DNA of 64,000 nucleotides, taken from contig WARS01000046.1 in the NCBI GenBank assembly GCA_008933995.1, forward strand, positions 8,632,526 through 8,696,525, read 5' to 3'. The stretch is from Datnioides undecimradiatus. Taxonomy: Eukaryota; Chordata; Actinopteri; Lobotiformes; Datnioididae. Shown here piece after piece: positions 39,956-55,000 of the stretch. Made by a program: the position numbers and the translations under genes. Positions within the stretch are counted from its first letter, which is position 1; each line of letters starts with the position of its first letter. Below the pieces are notes generated by a model. The model made no database searches. It saw nothing but the letters and a program-made list of their open reading frames with translations, and was not told the origin of the DNA.

Positions 39956-42900
39956 CTGTGGTGAGAAGATGTCAAAAAAAATTGTCAAAGAGGGAAAAAA
40001 CAGTTAATGTCAAATCTCACAGGACTGAACGCACTCAACAATCTCACTTTCAACTAATTATATCTCAGAGAGGTAACTAGTGAGATATAAAACATCAAAA
40101 ACAGGATCGTAGTTTCAAACATCAGCCTGTTTTAATTTAACAATCTGAAGATTTAGGATTTTGTCCTTAAGCAGGGGAACCCATAATCTTCCCCTTAAGG
40201 GCCAAATCTAAAACTTAATAGTGAGACACAGGCCAGAAGCAAATGCCTCTTGTGTTGCATTGTGAAAATGATGATAACTGGTTCCCAAGTTCCCTGAACT
40301 GACTTCCTGTCACTCTACCTACCGTGCTTAGGCTACAAAAAATAAGCAAAATCACTGTATGCGTGTGTAGTAAGAAAGTTTGTTGCACTTCACCTCAGTG
40401 ACAACGCCTGCAGCAATAGTGGAGCCAACATAGCGCAGCATGAAGCGGCCCAGTTCCTTGTAGTCCTTGTACAGTTCTAATGACACCGGCCTCTGGGTCT
40501 GGATCTCCACGATGGCATTCATACCTTTGCTCAAACACCTTAACGGAGAAAGACACACACAGTTTGATTTTTTTCAGCTTTATTATTTGGATTTTGTTTT
40601 ACCCATCATGTATGTAAGGAAAATCCTCATTTGCAGAGTATATGTGTCCTCTAAAAAATGTGATACCATGCTTCTCCAACACTCCGACACTCACTTTGGT
40701 TTCTTCTTGAGTACCTCGCCGCTGCTCTTGTGCAGAACACTTATCAGTTTCCGGATGGTAGCCGGCTCACTGACCGTCTGGTAATGCAGCAACACCTACA
40801 ACAAGCACGCAACAACAACAATGAGCAAATGTGCAGATTAAAAGAAACAGAAACAAGGCTGAAAGCCTATAGATCCAGCACTCATGTACAATTTAAATTA
40901 AAAAGGCTGTAGGTAAAATTAGTGTGTGAGTGCATGTTTATTCACACTTACTGGAAAGCCCTGTGTGATGGGAACCTCGATATTGAAAAGAAGGATTCGA
41001 GCTCTGAATCGAGTACAGACTCGAATGGGCTCCTTTGGATCACAGAACACACAGCCAACACTGGAAGGAAGCAAGTAATCACTGAATAAAGCCAAACAGA
41101 CCGCACACAACGCGCATCACTGATAAAAATGCTGAGAGAAATCAGAGCTCCATGCTTATTCAAATAAAAATTGACAAAATTGTTTTTACTTGATCTTGAT
41201 GATGTCCATGCCGGTGACTGTCAGGCTGACGTGGTCTCCTGCAGCAGACCAGTCGAGAGCCTCATCGTGGAGAGTAATACCTGTGGTAGAGACAGAGTGC
41301 ATGTCACATAGCTGCCATGGGATGGCAGTGTGTCACCTCATCTCATTCAATAGTCATTCACACTCAAATGCAGGTGTGCTGACAAACGTTTCACTCAAAT
41401 AGTTTTTGCTGTTAATACAGCATATTGAAGAATCCAGTCTGACAACCTTACATAGCCTTATATAGCGTGTGAACCTGTATCATATGATAATTTAAACACA
41501 ATTAATTACTGTGTAGATTAAATTCAAGTTTTTTCATTGCACAGAGTACAAGACCTCTAATTCTGCAGAAGTCCCAAAAGTTAAGTTAAGTTATGGAAAC
41601 ACTGAGACAAAAACAAAACATATTATTTCCACCTGTGTGGTGGGTGTTTGAGTGGTTATATTAACAGCTGTCCAGGCACATGCCACTGCAGATCATAAAT
41701 GTGATGAGTCTGTCCTCATGATTAATAATGTCATTTGATTGTATGTGCAGTTTCACATTACCATCTTGGAGGAAAATCCCTTGTGGAAAAGTACCAACGG
41801 CAGCAATCAAACCAGTGCGTACCTTTAACAGTGCAGATTTCATTTGGAGGCATGGCCAATATCCTGTCTCCGGTCTGAATGTAGCCCGCCTCTATCTTTC
41901 CTGTTACACAGAAGCCCGAACCCTGGTCTGGGAAGAGAAAATGCAACATCAGCAATCTCCTTGACTGAGAAAAAGAGAAACGAAAAGGGACATGTAGAAA
42001 ATCACAGATATTGATTCTAAGTTTGTGTCAGAAACTTATACCTTTGAACACATCTGAGACGCACAGTCTGAAAGGTTTGTCTACAGACCTCTGAGGGGCT
42101 TTAAAGGCATCTGTAGGAGATAAAGAAAACAAAAAAGTGGAAAAAAACAAAATGAAAGAGGAAGAAATCAAAGGAGAGCAGTAAAGTCTAGTAAACATAT
42201 TGAGAAGTGTGATGATCAGCGGTGGTGAATCATTTTCTCTGGTACTGGATGAATAACGCTTGAGTCTCCTTGCTCACCATTAGTCTGAATGATCAGCATT
42301 TTAGTGTCCAACCTACCACCAAAGTGTTTATTGATAGATCACTTCCCTCTTATTTACGGTCTCCACAAGTCTTTGTGCAATGATTTACTGTGGAATATTG
42401 CAAGAATATCACATTTGAAATCTGTGCTTGGAGTATTAAATATTCACTTCCTGTAGGCTTCACAGGTGGCTGTGGTCAGCTTGAAGTTGCAATGGAAGTA
42501 TTGAGAGAAAGCACCACAGCATTTGTAGAAATGTCTCACACCATTCAAGGAGCACAATCACCTTCAATAATTCGCTCCAGTTTTGGAAATATATAAATCT
42601 TACAAATATGCTACCTCCGGTGTAGCTTTGAGCTACACAGGAGTTAGTGAGTTTATGTTAGAAACAAACTGGATAACAGAGCATACAGTGGACAGCAGAG
42701 CAGTAAATTATAAAGGTCTTTCTTTATGCCCTTTTTCATGTGGTGACCAAATGAATTTGAATTGATCATAAGTGTGTTTTCTCTGTGACTGTGGAATCTA
42801 GGAAAAGGTTATAGAACCACTTCTCTGGCCGGTGGGTAGAGCATTTGATACTTAATAGTTAGAACTTTCAAAGTACCTGGACCTTAAAATCACAGAACCT

Positions 42901-45900
42901 TACAAACCTAAATCAAGTGATCAAATGCGAGCAGAGTGATATTTCCAGGTGTCATCCTTTTTGAGACACACTAACATTTTTTTCAATTTGTTGATTTTTA
43001 TCCTTTGAGGTAAAGAAGCTTTTTAATGTTCACCTCTAGTCTAGATTGTTCGACTTAAAACACAGCAATCCCCCTGCACCGTGTTTGTTCACACGGTGCA
43101 GAGACATGCGTCTTAGTCTCAAAAGAAAGTAAACAGCTTTGGGCACCTTGACCCATGCCAGTCTGCATTTACCAATCTGCTCCAGCAGGCTAGGACCAGA
43201 GTACCAAGAGGTGAGTTCTGACACTGAACTCCTGGTGGCGAGGTTTTCTCCTGACAGGCCGCTGGTAGGGATGTAGAAAACATCAGACTCCTGAAAAAAA
43301 CAAAAGCACAAACTCAAACAAAAAGAACACCTGGGAATACTTCTTAGTCAAATATAGAAAATCACAGTTTAAGAGTTTGATTTTTTTTTGAAGGTGTGCA
43401 TGTGCTCTTGCAAACTCGCCTTGAATCCTGCCTGTTTGAGAAAATGGCCGAGTTTGGAAGTGATGTCTTGGAAACGCTCCTGCTGCCAGTTTACCTGATT
43501 TGTACACACACAGCAACATGCCAGTGATTATGGATACAGAGACTATAAAGACAAAACCACAATCACACAGACACAGAGTTCCCTAAATCTTCTTCTCTCC
43601 TTTTAGAGGTCTTGACCTTTTTTGAGAATCTGAAAATAAACAAACTGATCTATTTCATCATGGTCCAAAATCTTTGAACTGAAACTTTTCACAGAAAATA
43701 TTTAAATTCTTTGTGTGTTTATGAATTACTTGGATCATAGCAGCCGGCAAATGGCAGATTTTCAGTATGTCATTTTACCATGTTACATTTTAAGGCACAT
43801 TGATTACATTTTTTACAGGGTTTTCAGCAAAACAATAACTAGACTTTTTTTCCCCAAAAGAACAGACTGCATTACAGTGTGTTGAGAGTCAAATGGCTCA
43901 TTTGTATAACTCTAGTGTTTACAAAAAACAGCACTGTGGCAGGTCTGACCTGGTCCATCTTGTTAACAGCTACAGCCAGCTGAGTGACGCCAAGCGAGCG
44001 CACCAGCAGGGCATGCTCTCTAGTCTGACCACCGGCCTCGAAGCCTGCCTCGAACTCCCCTCTGCTGGCATCCACCACAAGCACAGCAACGTCAGCCTGC
44101 AGAGACAGCCGAGGGGGAAAAGATAAGAACCACATGCATCTGCTTGTGCTCAGTCAGATGTGAGCTTTACAAATCACACACTAACTTAGTTCAGTCTGTA
44201 ATTTAACAGCTGAATTCCAATGTTTTGACACATGCAGCACGTGTAAATGTCATGTTACAAAGCATTTCTAGCCTTATTAAACCATGGAACTAGAAACCCT
44301 AATGCCTGTGTGCAGGTCTTACAGAGGTAAATAGAGGAAACATACCATATAATCTAGGTGGAGACAACAGTTGAATACTTTTACATCAGTCAGTAATGTA
44401 TAAAGTGATTTTTTTTAACTATGTAGAGGAAGGAAACATGCTTTCTTGTGCTGTGAGACACCATTTTGAGAGTATGTGACAGACTGCTGCTTTCATTTGC
44501 GTACAACAGAAACTCCTTAGTCAGTACATGATGAGACTGAACGTGATGACAGTCATATGGTAAAAAGAGAAATTACATTAGTGCCTCAAAACAGAGACAG
44601 AGAAGCACACCCAAGGCTGCAAAAACACCTTGTGTCACCAACACCCAAAACCACCAAAGCTATTTCAAATCATGCCAAAGGGTGTGGCAGGTTAAGGGTC
44701 TGCTGAAGGAGGGAGAGAATCATTTTAAATCAAACAGCAGTTTTCAGACATACAAAGATGTTTCGTTTCACCATGAAGATCAATTATGATCATCTAACCT
44801 GGTTAACACTCATATTAAGGGCTACTAGATGACTATTCTGTATAGATATGTGGAAGGGGCAAAAAATCAATGTTATACTACACTGAAGTTGCACTTTGCA
44901 AGGACTGGGGGGGGTTTTTTGCTATTAGCAGAGATTTTGGAAAACCCTTTGCACTCATTGGTTACCCCTGTGACATCCCTGATTATTAGCCTTTTGCAAA
45001 TCAATAATCAAGACTTTTTTATGGCAGCACGGGAGTTTTGCACCTATGTAATGGAGTACTTTTATATGTCATATTTTTTTGGATGGCTGTATTCAATTTA
45101 AAATTACAGTCATTCGTGTCTTTCATAAACAACAAATGGATTTTTCATTAAAGTTTATATAGAAATTATATACGACTGTTTTGTGATAAAATTACAATAC
45201 AGAACATTGTAAATAGAGGATTTGATCCATATCCTCTACTCCACTGGCATAACTTACATGCACACTGGTCTGAAGTATGGAACCATGTATACATGTAACT
45301 TTCTAGTGTTGATTTATTTGCATTTTATTCTTTTTATTTATTTTTTATTTAATCCAATTTCATTTTGGGTTATCACATTCCTCTCAGATCTCTGAGTTAT
45401 TGGAAGACTTGAATTTCCGCCTAAGGGATCAAAATCAGGAAAGAACAAAAAAAGTAAGTGTTTATGTTTTCAAAAATAATCTTTTGACATAAAACAGAAT
45501 GAGCTGGTCCTCCACCATTTTTGTACTTCAACAAAGACTGCTCTTCTTACTGTGTATATAGCAGAAGGGGGTATATGCTTTGATAGCTCAGGATATGTCA
45601 CTCACAGTGTTGGGTGGAATTCTGCAGACTGCTCAAATCTTTTACATCTCATACCTGTGCAGCTCCTGTGATCATGTTGGGGATGAAGTCTTTGTGTCCT
45701 GGTGCATCCATCAAGGTCACCACCTTAGAGTTCGTCTCAAACTTGGTCATACCCACATCCATTGTCACACCTCTGGAGGCAACACAAATTAAAAAGAATA
45801 TTTATTGTTGCAGAAGCAAAACAAGTGTGAACCTACTGATGTCTGGACTGCCATATAAGGGAATGTAGATTTAAAGCCTCGGTCAATTTCAGTTCAAGAG

Positions 45901-48900
45901 TAACGACGTCTGGTGGGCGAGGCTCTCAGTCATTGCATTACGCATTTACTTCTGAAGTTACTGATAAGTCAATATGGATTCCCACCCAAGTCACTTTCTG
46001 TTTCTGGCGTATTTCGCTTCCGTTTCTGTCTGGTAACAACAACAGAGATGGGGCGAACAGGGACACATTTTCCACAACAGCATACTGTACATGTGAGAAA
46101 GGTAAATATCTCAAGTGTTTAGCAGCAATGGTAATGCAATTCATCAGGAAAGTGCAGGAAAAATTTGCGCTTTCTAATGAAATGGCATCACGTCCAGGAT
46201 AATATCATATGGAGTTATCATTAATGGTACCAATAATACCATAGGTGGACAAAATGTGGGATTCTTAAGAAATTCTTATCAACAAAAGCATGCACCAGGA
46301 AGAATCATCCGTGCTACATTAGAGTCACTGTCAGTCTGTGAAGAAACCTGCCCTCTGACCTTAATTCAGAGGTGGACAACAGACAATTTTCCCGGGAATA
46401 TTTGTCTGTTTGTTTGGAGCGTCAGGATCAAAATGTACCTGTCCCTCTCCTCTCCAGTTTCATCCAGGACCCATGCATAGGCGAAGGAGGCCTTTCCCGC
46501 CTTCTTAGATTCCTGCTCATACTTGTGCATGGTGCGCTTGTTGACATTGCCCAGCAGGTAAAGCAGGTGGCCCATCAGTGTGCTTTTACCTGCATCCACA
46601 TGACCTGTAGAGATAAAATGTATTTATGTAGTAATGCCAAGGAGTTAAGGATGTAGATAAAAAAAAAAAACAACACAGGCCTAGAGGGAGGGGAGTGATT
46701 AGGGACACCAGGGAGAGCTGAAGACAGACAGAAAAAGAGGAAGTGTGACACAAGGGTGATAAGACAGGTGGGGGGGGAGAAGAAAGGACAAAGGCAAAGG
46801 GAAACCACAATGGGAGAAGGAAAGAAGCAGAATTGCACAAGAGGAGGGAGGTAGACAGAAATGGGAACGAGGATGGAGGGTGAGAGGGGGAAGGGAGAGG
46901 ACCGTGGCAGAACGAAAGGTTTCACAGACTGTGGGAAACTAGAATCATCTGCACTTCTGAAACTACCAAGTCACTTTTCTGGTGTAACTGAGAATGAAAA
47001 AATATGATTGAGCAACTGCAGTTCCACTCATTTACTTCAAGTAAAACTTAAGACATGTCCGCAAAACGGATAGACTGAAAATTAAAAGCAGCTGCTCAGA
47101 GACTGTGACAGAATGTGCATTGGAAAAGATGTCTTTACATTCACAAATTCAGGAATTAGTTGGAAAAACTGTAACAGACTTTTTTTATTGCATGCAAGTG
47201 TGAACATTTTGATGTAGATGTACTATAAACATAAAAAAAATACATTGGGTTGGGTGAAGAAATGTTCCTGCAGGAAACACAAAATACATAATCCAAAAAA
47301 TGTAAAAATATTTTTAAAAATGTATTTAGTTTTAAGCGTGTCTTTTAACATAGCAAAAACGATGCAGAACCTCTATTTTGTCTTTAACTGCTGACTAAAG
47401 CAATGTAGGAGAGTCCGCAAGTAGGAAATTGTTATTGTCGATGGAAGCAATCATAACTGTTTTCATCTTTTTTGTGCAGATTTCACTTTTGCATTCTTTG
47501 TAAATGTGCTGATCTCTTAATGTGATTGAGGCTGATGTTTAAGTAATGAGTGGTTCATGCAGTGGTTTATTGGTGGTTTAGTGTATTTCCTTCCTACCTA
47601 TAACCACCAGATTCAACAGAGGTTTGCCACCCTGCCTCTTCTCCAGCTCAGCCTTGATATTGATCGCCTGCCGAGCCTTTCCAGACGAGCGGCCTGGGGT
47701 GGGAACAGTGGAGGGCTCATCTCCATTCGACCCTTTGGATGGAGTCTCAGGACGTTTGGACGTTGTCTCTGAAGCAGGGGGCACAGTGGCGTCTTCTGGG
47801 CTGCCACCCCGACGCACTGAAGTGGTGATGACACCATTCTCCCCCATGCTGAGGAAAGAGCGTGGATGAGTTAAATCACACTGACGAACTTTCCTCTTCT
47901 TTGATAATTACTCCAGCATATGGCTTCTGAAAACACCAACAATGTGCATGTGTGTGCAGATGTGTGTCAGGTACCTGGGAACATCAAAGCCCATGGTCTG
48001 CTTCTTGCCAGAGACAGTCATGCGGGCCACTTTGGGTACCACTTCAGAGTCCAGTTTATTGTTAGATGCATCTCTGCATTTAGCTAAAGGGAACAGAGGA
48101 ACAAAACAGCAAACTGGCTCACAACCACGGGCAAATATGAATCACTGTGGCTAACATCTATGACATAAGGAGCATCAAGTATATTTTCCTATTTAAAATG
48201 GCATTAGAAATGACCTTCAATGTGTGATAAAATGATTCATATTGTTTCCCAAACAGCCACCACTAACTCAAATAATCAGGATTACGGACAGATTTTTTGT
48301 CTGAACTGTAAGAAAATTATCCACATGCAAACATTTTCACCACACTTGTGCTTTCCAAGCTCTGGTAATACAATTGCTGATAAACAGTGATTATGCATCC
48401 ACATGGCATCACAATAACTTTCTTTTTCTTTTTCTCTTCTTGTTCTTTTTTCTTTTAAAATTACTAACTTTATCACATACAGTATATGCTAACATGTATT
48501 ATAGCCTACTATAGCTTATTCAACAATGTGTGCCACTGTGGTGTTAAGACATCTAGAGGATATAACTACTATGTACTGTTACTGGACTGTTTTCCTGCCT
48601 TACTGGCATACAGTCAACTACATCTTTTTAAGTGTAAGTGTATGATGCAATCCGTTGACGCTCCATGACTGGTAGTTCATATTCTGCAGCAGTGAGACTT
48701 GTTGAGGTCATTGCTTTGTCATCCCAGTCCCAAATGGCCACCGGTCCCAGTCATATCAAACTCCTACTGATTCATTTAGACTGGGCTGCACAGCCGAGCC
48801 TACAGCAGGCTGTGTACGTCTCTGTGCATGTGTGTGGCAGTGACATCCTGGTTCAGAGAGGGTTAATTTCAGAAGTAGCCGTTGCCTCCTGTCTCCACGT

Positions 48901-49013
48901 AAATAGAACAGTGTGACACAGCATTTCGCAGAATGAATCTTTTAAAAAGGTGTGACCCTCAGCAAAGTCTAAGGTGCTGGAGGTGAATGTGTGTATTAGT
49001 TTTCTCTCTGTCT

Positions 49014-49063
<50 letters not shown>

Positions 49064-52000
49064 CATACACAATTGATTAAAACAAGGTTGCATATATTTG
49101 CACAGAGACATCTACAATTTACAGCTACTCAAAGTGGTTGAAATGTTACCATTGGGCAGGTGATTTTGGTCAGAAAACGTAGTTTCAATCACTTTTCGTA
49201 TATGTTTTCATTCAACAAGTGCTGTTCTCACCGATTTTACTGCAACATTTCGGTCCTAACACCTCTATCAGGCAAGAAAAGTACAGCTCAGAAGTTTGAT
49301 TCCTTTTGATGTTTGACTTTTCACCTCACAGCTTATAATCTGCATTTTAGAAAAATCATACAAATCCCTTGCGTGCTGTTGTATGCTTGATGCGGTTTAT
49401 TCATCAGAAAAAATACCCTGAGGGAAAATGAGAAGAAAGGAGGTGTGATTCAACAGAATTATTAATGGACTTTCTCTAACCAGGCTTTCACTGAATGACT
49501 GGATCTGCATTAGAAAAAAAGTCCCGCTCATTCTGAAACACTGATATACAAGTAAGGCAGCTCATTGCTCTCTAAAGAGGCTTTTTTCTGTACATAGTAA
49601 TAGTATGTACATGCTTTGTTCCACCACAATGATCCACACCTCAAACTGTGGTGGCCAAGGTAAAGCAGCGTCAAAAGTACTCTTATTTGAGAACAGCCAG
49701 CCACACACAAAAAAAATGTTTATTTTACACAGAAATTCTAAACACAGAAAGTGAAAACTCCCTAAAAACAGCTTTAAATCACTGGACCTGCAGATAAAGC
49801 ACCTACAAACAGGTACTGATCTTTAAGTCCACTGGCATCACTGAGATCGGCATCACTCCGTGTTATCTGTCCTGCAACAACAGATAGAAAACTTACTCTC
49901 TGGGTAATTTAGGTTCTTCCTGCAGCTGGGGGCTTTTCTTGTTCTTCTACAGTGACGTGGAGGTTTCTACCACCTGTGTCAAACAAGAAACCAGCCAGCT
50001 TGCAATTCACTTATATGGAACACCAGCTGGGGAACAAATGGCCATTAGATCACACTAAATCTAATATGGCTAAGATCAGGCCCTTGCTATTTTGAAATTA
50101 ATCCACAGCATGAGAAAAGCTATAGTTTTACAACAGTGCATCAGTAACGCATAATATTAAGTACCTGAAGTGTTTTGGGGTTTTTTTTAAGGTTTTCACT
50201 TTTTAACCTAAGGTGAAACAGACAGGCTTACCTACTCAACACCCCTAAGGTCAATAAACAACCCCCTTTTCAACTACCGGACACGCTGCTCTGTCAAAAG
50301 ACTATAACACCTTTGCAAACAACTGACTTGCTAGATAATTCCTGGAGCTGGCCTGGGGGCAGCATTGACAGGAGGCAGCCTGAGAACGACTATACTGTGC
50401 AATCAAGCTCTGAGGCTTGGAGCAGGATCTCCTAACACTGTTTGGACTGGCAGGTAAACAGTTGGCGTCCTCCCATCCAGGATTTCTCTAGTATAGGGGA
50501 CCCTTGCAGTGACTAAGAGTGAGTGAGTCATCTGTACACCTTAGCCCGAGGGCCTAACAACTGAGCACAGGATAAGAGGAGTCCGCCCAGGATATGCAAA
50601 TATCCATCCCATCCCCCTCCCATCCAAATACACACAAGGAAGCAAGCAAAAGTAAAAAGCAAAAACTCCAGGTGAAAGTTCTGATAACTGGGTGACTGAC
50701 AACCTATTGAGACACTATACCTTCATATTATAATCACTGCATTAGGCGTTTAACTTTTGGTCGTTATCCATGTTCAATAGCATTGAGTGCAAACTGTGCC
50801 ATGCTCTAAATTTTCAGGAAACCACAACACTTTCAAAAAAATTTTAGCATAAACCAGCTGATAATGTATGAACACCTCTGATGGTCGTCACAATAAAAAG
50901 AGGGAGAATACCAGAAAGACAATTTTGATAATGAGGCTCCCTGCCACTTGAGGCCGCTAAAGGCTGTGAAAGACATGATATATGTTTGACTCAACTCAAT
51001 CTTTTATTAGCCTGCTGTTGGGGAAATAAAGGGGAAAAACATTTGATTCAAGTATTGTATCTGAGTCTTGAAGAGAACGCGTGTTCCACAAAGCGCAAGA
51101 AGCATAAAGTCACATGGTGTGGTATGTATTAAAAACTACCTTCTTGCACTCTCTTGCACATGCCTGCTTTTGTTGAGAACGAATGGATATGCACAGAGTT
51201 AGCCTTCATTCAAAAACTCATGACGATATGAATGAAATGGCTGTGAAGGAAATGAGACTGCTGGCTGAGGGAAAGCTTTGAACAGGACCCATCTGACCCC
51301 TTTCAGACTGAGTCACACACACTCACGCTCACACAGACAGACAGACACACACACCCAAACGCACACACAGACACACACACACACACACACACACACGAGT
51401 ATCACCACTCCACCTCTCAGAGTGATATCTATAAAGATATCTCCTTGTCCTCTTCACCCACTTATGCAGTACACAGTCAATCTTGACTCATATTATCCAC
51501 CTGAAAATTCTCACCTACTGTTTACAGACAGATTTCAAAAAAGAGCCACAGGGGGATTTATGTGTCTAACCTACAGGAGGTTAGCCTATAATGTCAACAA
51601 TGATTTGGATTCACACTGATGACCAAATTAATTAGACAACATTAAATCAACGTACTAGGCCCACTTTCCATTCAGTTTCTCTGCTGCTTAGTTTTAGTCA
51701 AGTCAAGCCAGGTGGTGGCTTGGTTTGTGTAAGGGCACATATGGAGTTTCACAAAGAGTCAAGAAACAGCATAGGCAAAATATTTAGCGGAATGCAGAAA
51801 TAAGCATTCACTCTAGAGTTTTGAAAAAAGCTGTTGCTAACAGGCAACTCAAAACGACTTTTTCAAGCGATGATACCGTGAGGTTTATTTTCAGTGACTT
51901 AACTGAAACATTTGCAATCATCATCCATTACAAAAAAATAAGGCTGCTAAAAATGTTTGGTGAGTAACGCATTGCACTGACGAGGATGTGTGTGACATGT

Positions 52001-55000
52001 TTAGTTTGAAAATCAATGTTACCTTGGCAAGCAGCTAACTGACTGCGTTCCAGCTCAGTGGCCGGATATGAACAGGAGTGTTGCCTGCTGTTGCGTTCTG
52101 TCATGATCAAACTGTTCGATCTGTCTACATCAAGTTAAAAGGTCAATGCAATAAATATGCTTGGAAAATGGTTTCCTTCAACACTGAGAGAAAAAGCAAA
52201 TTATGCACCTGGAAGTAATGAAGTAAGATGACGATGACTCAAAAGAATCCTAAGTCTCAACTTCAGATAGTAAACATAACTAGTAATCAATAAGTTTGTT
52301 ATGTAGTGAGGAATTAAAGCAGGAGTGACCAAGCTGACTGCCACACTTGGACTGGAATTAAAATAGGCAAAATCACTTTAAGAAGACAACAAGTCACAAT
52401 CTCTTAACCTCCAACTCCAGCATGCAACTTCAAACGTGTCAATTCTGGCATGCAGATAGGCAACAAGCTGACAGATTGATTTCAGAACATCCACAAAATG
52501 ACTCCACAAAGGGGACACTCAGTCCCTCTCTACATAAGACATTTATGCACTTCTACTGACACATTTGCACAAATGTGTTTTTTTCGTTCAAGCTGCCCGA
52601 CTACAGCACGCAGCTGACTAATGAACCGGAATGATTTTGGAAGTCACTGTGCATGGCTGCTGCAAACTGTCACACCATTGCTTTACGAGGAGTTTTACAA
52701 CTCTTTTGTTTGCCTGCAGCTTTTGCAGAAGTCAGCCTTTGCATTTCTTGTAGTAAGTGCAGCTTTTTCCTATTTAAATAAAGAACAGTAGTTCACTCTT
52801 AGCCTTTTTTTTTCCTGTAAACATAATGCACCACAACAAAGCACAAGAAATAATGGCAAGTCCAAATGCACCCACTTTCTTTTGACCACTTGCTGTGAGT
52901 AACATGGTATTTTCCAGTGCTGGCACCACATCACATCAAAAATATGTTTGCAACATGTCGTGCCTTGCAGAAATACAGAGACTGTGAAGACACAAAATGA
53001 TTTGATCTGCCAAAGCTTCTGACAAAGCTGTGAAAGTCGAGAGACATGATCAGATTTTCCTACGTAGGTGGAGAAAGAGAAAGACATAGACAGTAAGCTG
53101 ATCGGCTGCTGTGCCGAGTTGGTGTGTGTGAGCTCGGGGTGACATTTTCTCCAAGAGTGCAGCTTCCTGTTAAAACCCACACACTGGCTCACCTTATGAG
53201 AAGGGGACAAAACCATTGCTGGACAAACTCTGATGTTAATATGACTTCTTGATTTCTGCATTTCCACCTCCAGTCTACAAATATTGTAGGTCTCATCTTT
53301 GCTCACAAAACAGACCACAGCATTCCTAGTACCCCTAATTATTACCAGGCATTAGAATGCTTCCATGACTATGTGTACACTGAGAAACCTGTTTGACTTG
53401 TCATTATTACCACTATCTGCCCTTTATTATCTGTCATTGCCCTCGAGCTCACCAGTCCATGTTTGACACCCTGAGGGTCCACTCCACTCAGCTTTCTGCA
53501 CCTGTATAAAGTTTACACACATCTATCCCAAACGCTACTCCTTCATTCACAGAGGGTTCTTAAGTTTATGGTGAGCGAAGCAGTGCAAGAAGATGACTAA
53601 ACTGTGGGGAAACTTTGACACCAGCCCTCATCACCTCCTCCTGTCTCTTAACTACAATACAGACCAGCACCCCAATGACAACGGCGAGATAATTGCCCTT
53701 TAAAGGCCGCAAATGCAAAGTCTTCCACAGCTGTTGCCGTGAGCGTGTGATGTTATCTGGCAACTCTTGAACTGGTCCCTGTCCAGTCTCAACACTTAAA
53801 CATTCATTTCTTTAAGGGAAACAGTGTCCATTCAAACCAATACTAATGACTCACGCTAAAAATGTAAGCTTAAGTAACTTTGAGCGCACTGAAAAAAGCA
53901 TACACTGCACCAGATACATAATGCAGAGTTGTCTGTCTAAAACATTTCACTTCAAAAAAAGAACATGTCCTCTTATACCCTCAATATCAAAATATAACAT
54001 TGAGACCAAGAGTTTATTACACGTGCTTCACTCAAATTTCAGATTAACATAGAGAATAGAGCACTGTTTCTCAGGTTACATAGAAGAAGTTCAACACAAA
54101 AAGTTCAAAACAAAAAATATTTTTACACTTAGACACACAAAAACACACCCACACGACCAGAGAGACACGCCCAGACACAGGTGCATTCATAGTGCATAAA
54201 CTCAGTCATCTTTATTTGAAAATTAACAAATTAAAATCTGGCAGAGTGTGATGATGACACACCCAGTTTTAGCTATTTGTACATCGTAATATTAAAAGCT
54301 TGTAGAAGCAAGGAAAACCTCTTTCACTTCAGATCATAAGGCATTCATTTTGACTCGGTCGTTACACTTAGTTAACAGTGCTTACACTTATAATAAACTC
54401 ATTAATTCATTTTTAAACACTGAAAGTGTTCACTTCTCAGTGTGTGGTGTGTGTGGTATGTGTGTGTGTGGTATCTGTGTGCACATGCACGTGCATACGT
54501 GCATATTCTCTCTCCCTCATGGGAAAATCTCCAGGTGTCCTCAAAACCAAAATGTCTACCCCATGATCTCAAACACAGGCAGCAGTAAACCAGTACAATG
54601 GTTAACTGATCCATATTCCAATAGCTGCAGCACACCTGCAACAAAATCAACCTCTCTTGCTTTTGAAGGTTCATGCAGCTCAAAACTAGAAAAGAGGGCA
54701 AGCGAAAAGACATGTACTTTAGATTTTCCCTCGCTAAAATGAAACTACTTTAGTTTTAGACAAAAATGTTGAATAAAAAGCCAGCTGCCATCTATGAATA
54801 TAAAAACAAGACTCAAATTTAAAAAAATAGAAAACATGTTAACTACAGAAAATGAGAAAATGGTTTTAAAATGTCTTAAAATACTGAAGTTTACTTAGCT
54901 GCAATTCTTTTCAAGCTGCCAGAATGATTGAATAGTTCATTTTTGATCCTGGTGGACTTAAACGACAAGTCTGTAGTATTTATAGCAAGGTACTGTATTT

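Noticed and set aside
42820..42900. tRNA-like string GGTGGGTAGAGCAT
   Set aside because: Only an A-box-like match; no B box or cloverleaf, so not called a tRNA or a SINE.
47613..47869. Overlapping frames on both strands at hbs1l exon 6
   Set aside because: Shadows of the real exon; only the minus frame ending [11 protein letters not shown] matches HBS1L.
52770..53318. 182-codon minus-strand open frame inside hbs1l intron 4
   Set aside because: No recognisable domain, mixed Cys/His/Ser composition like translated non-coding DNA, and it lies within an intron without splice-phase support.
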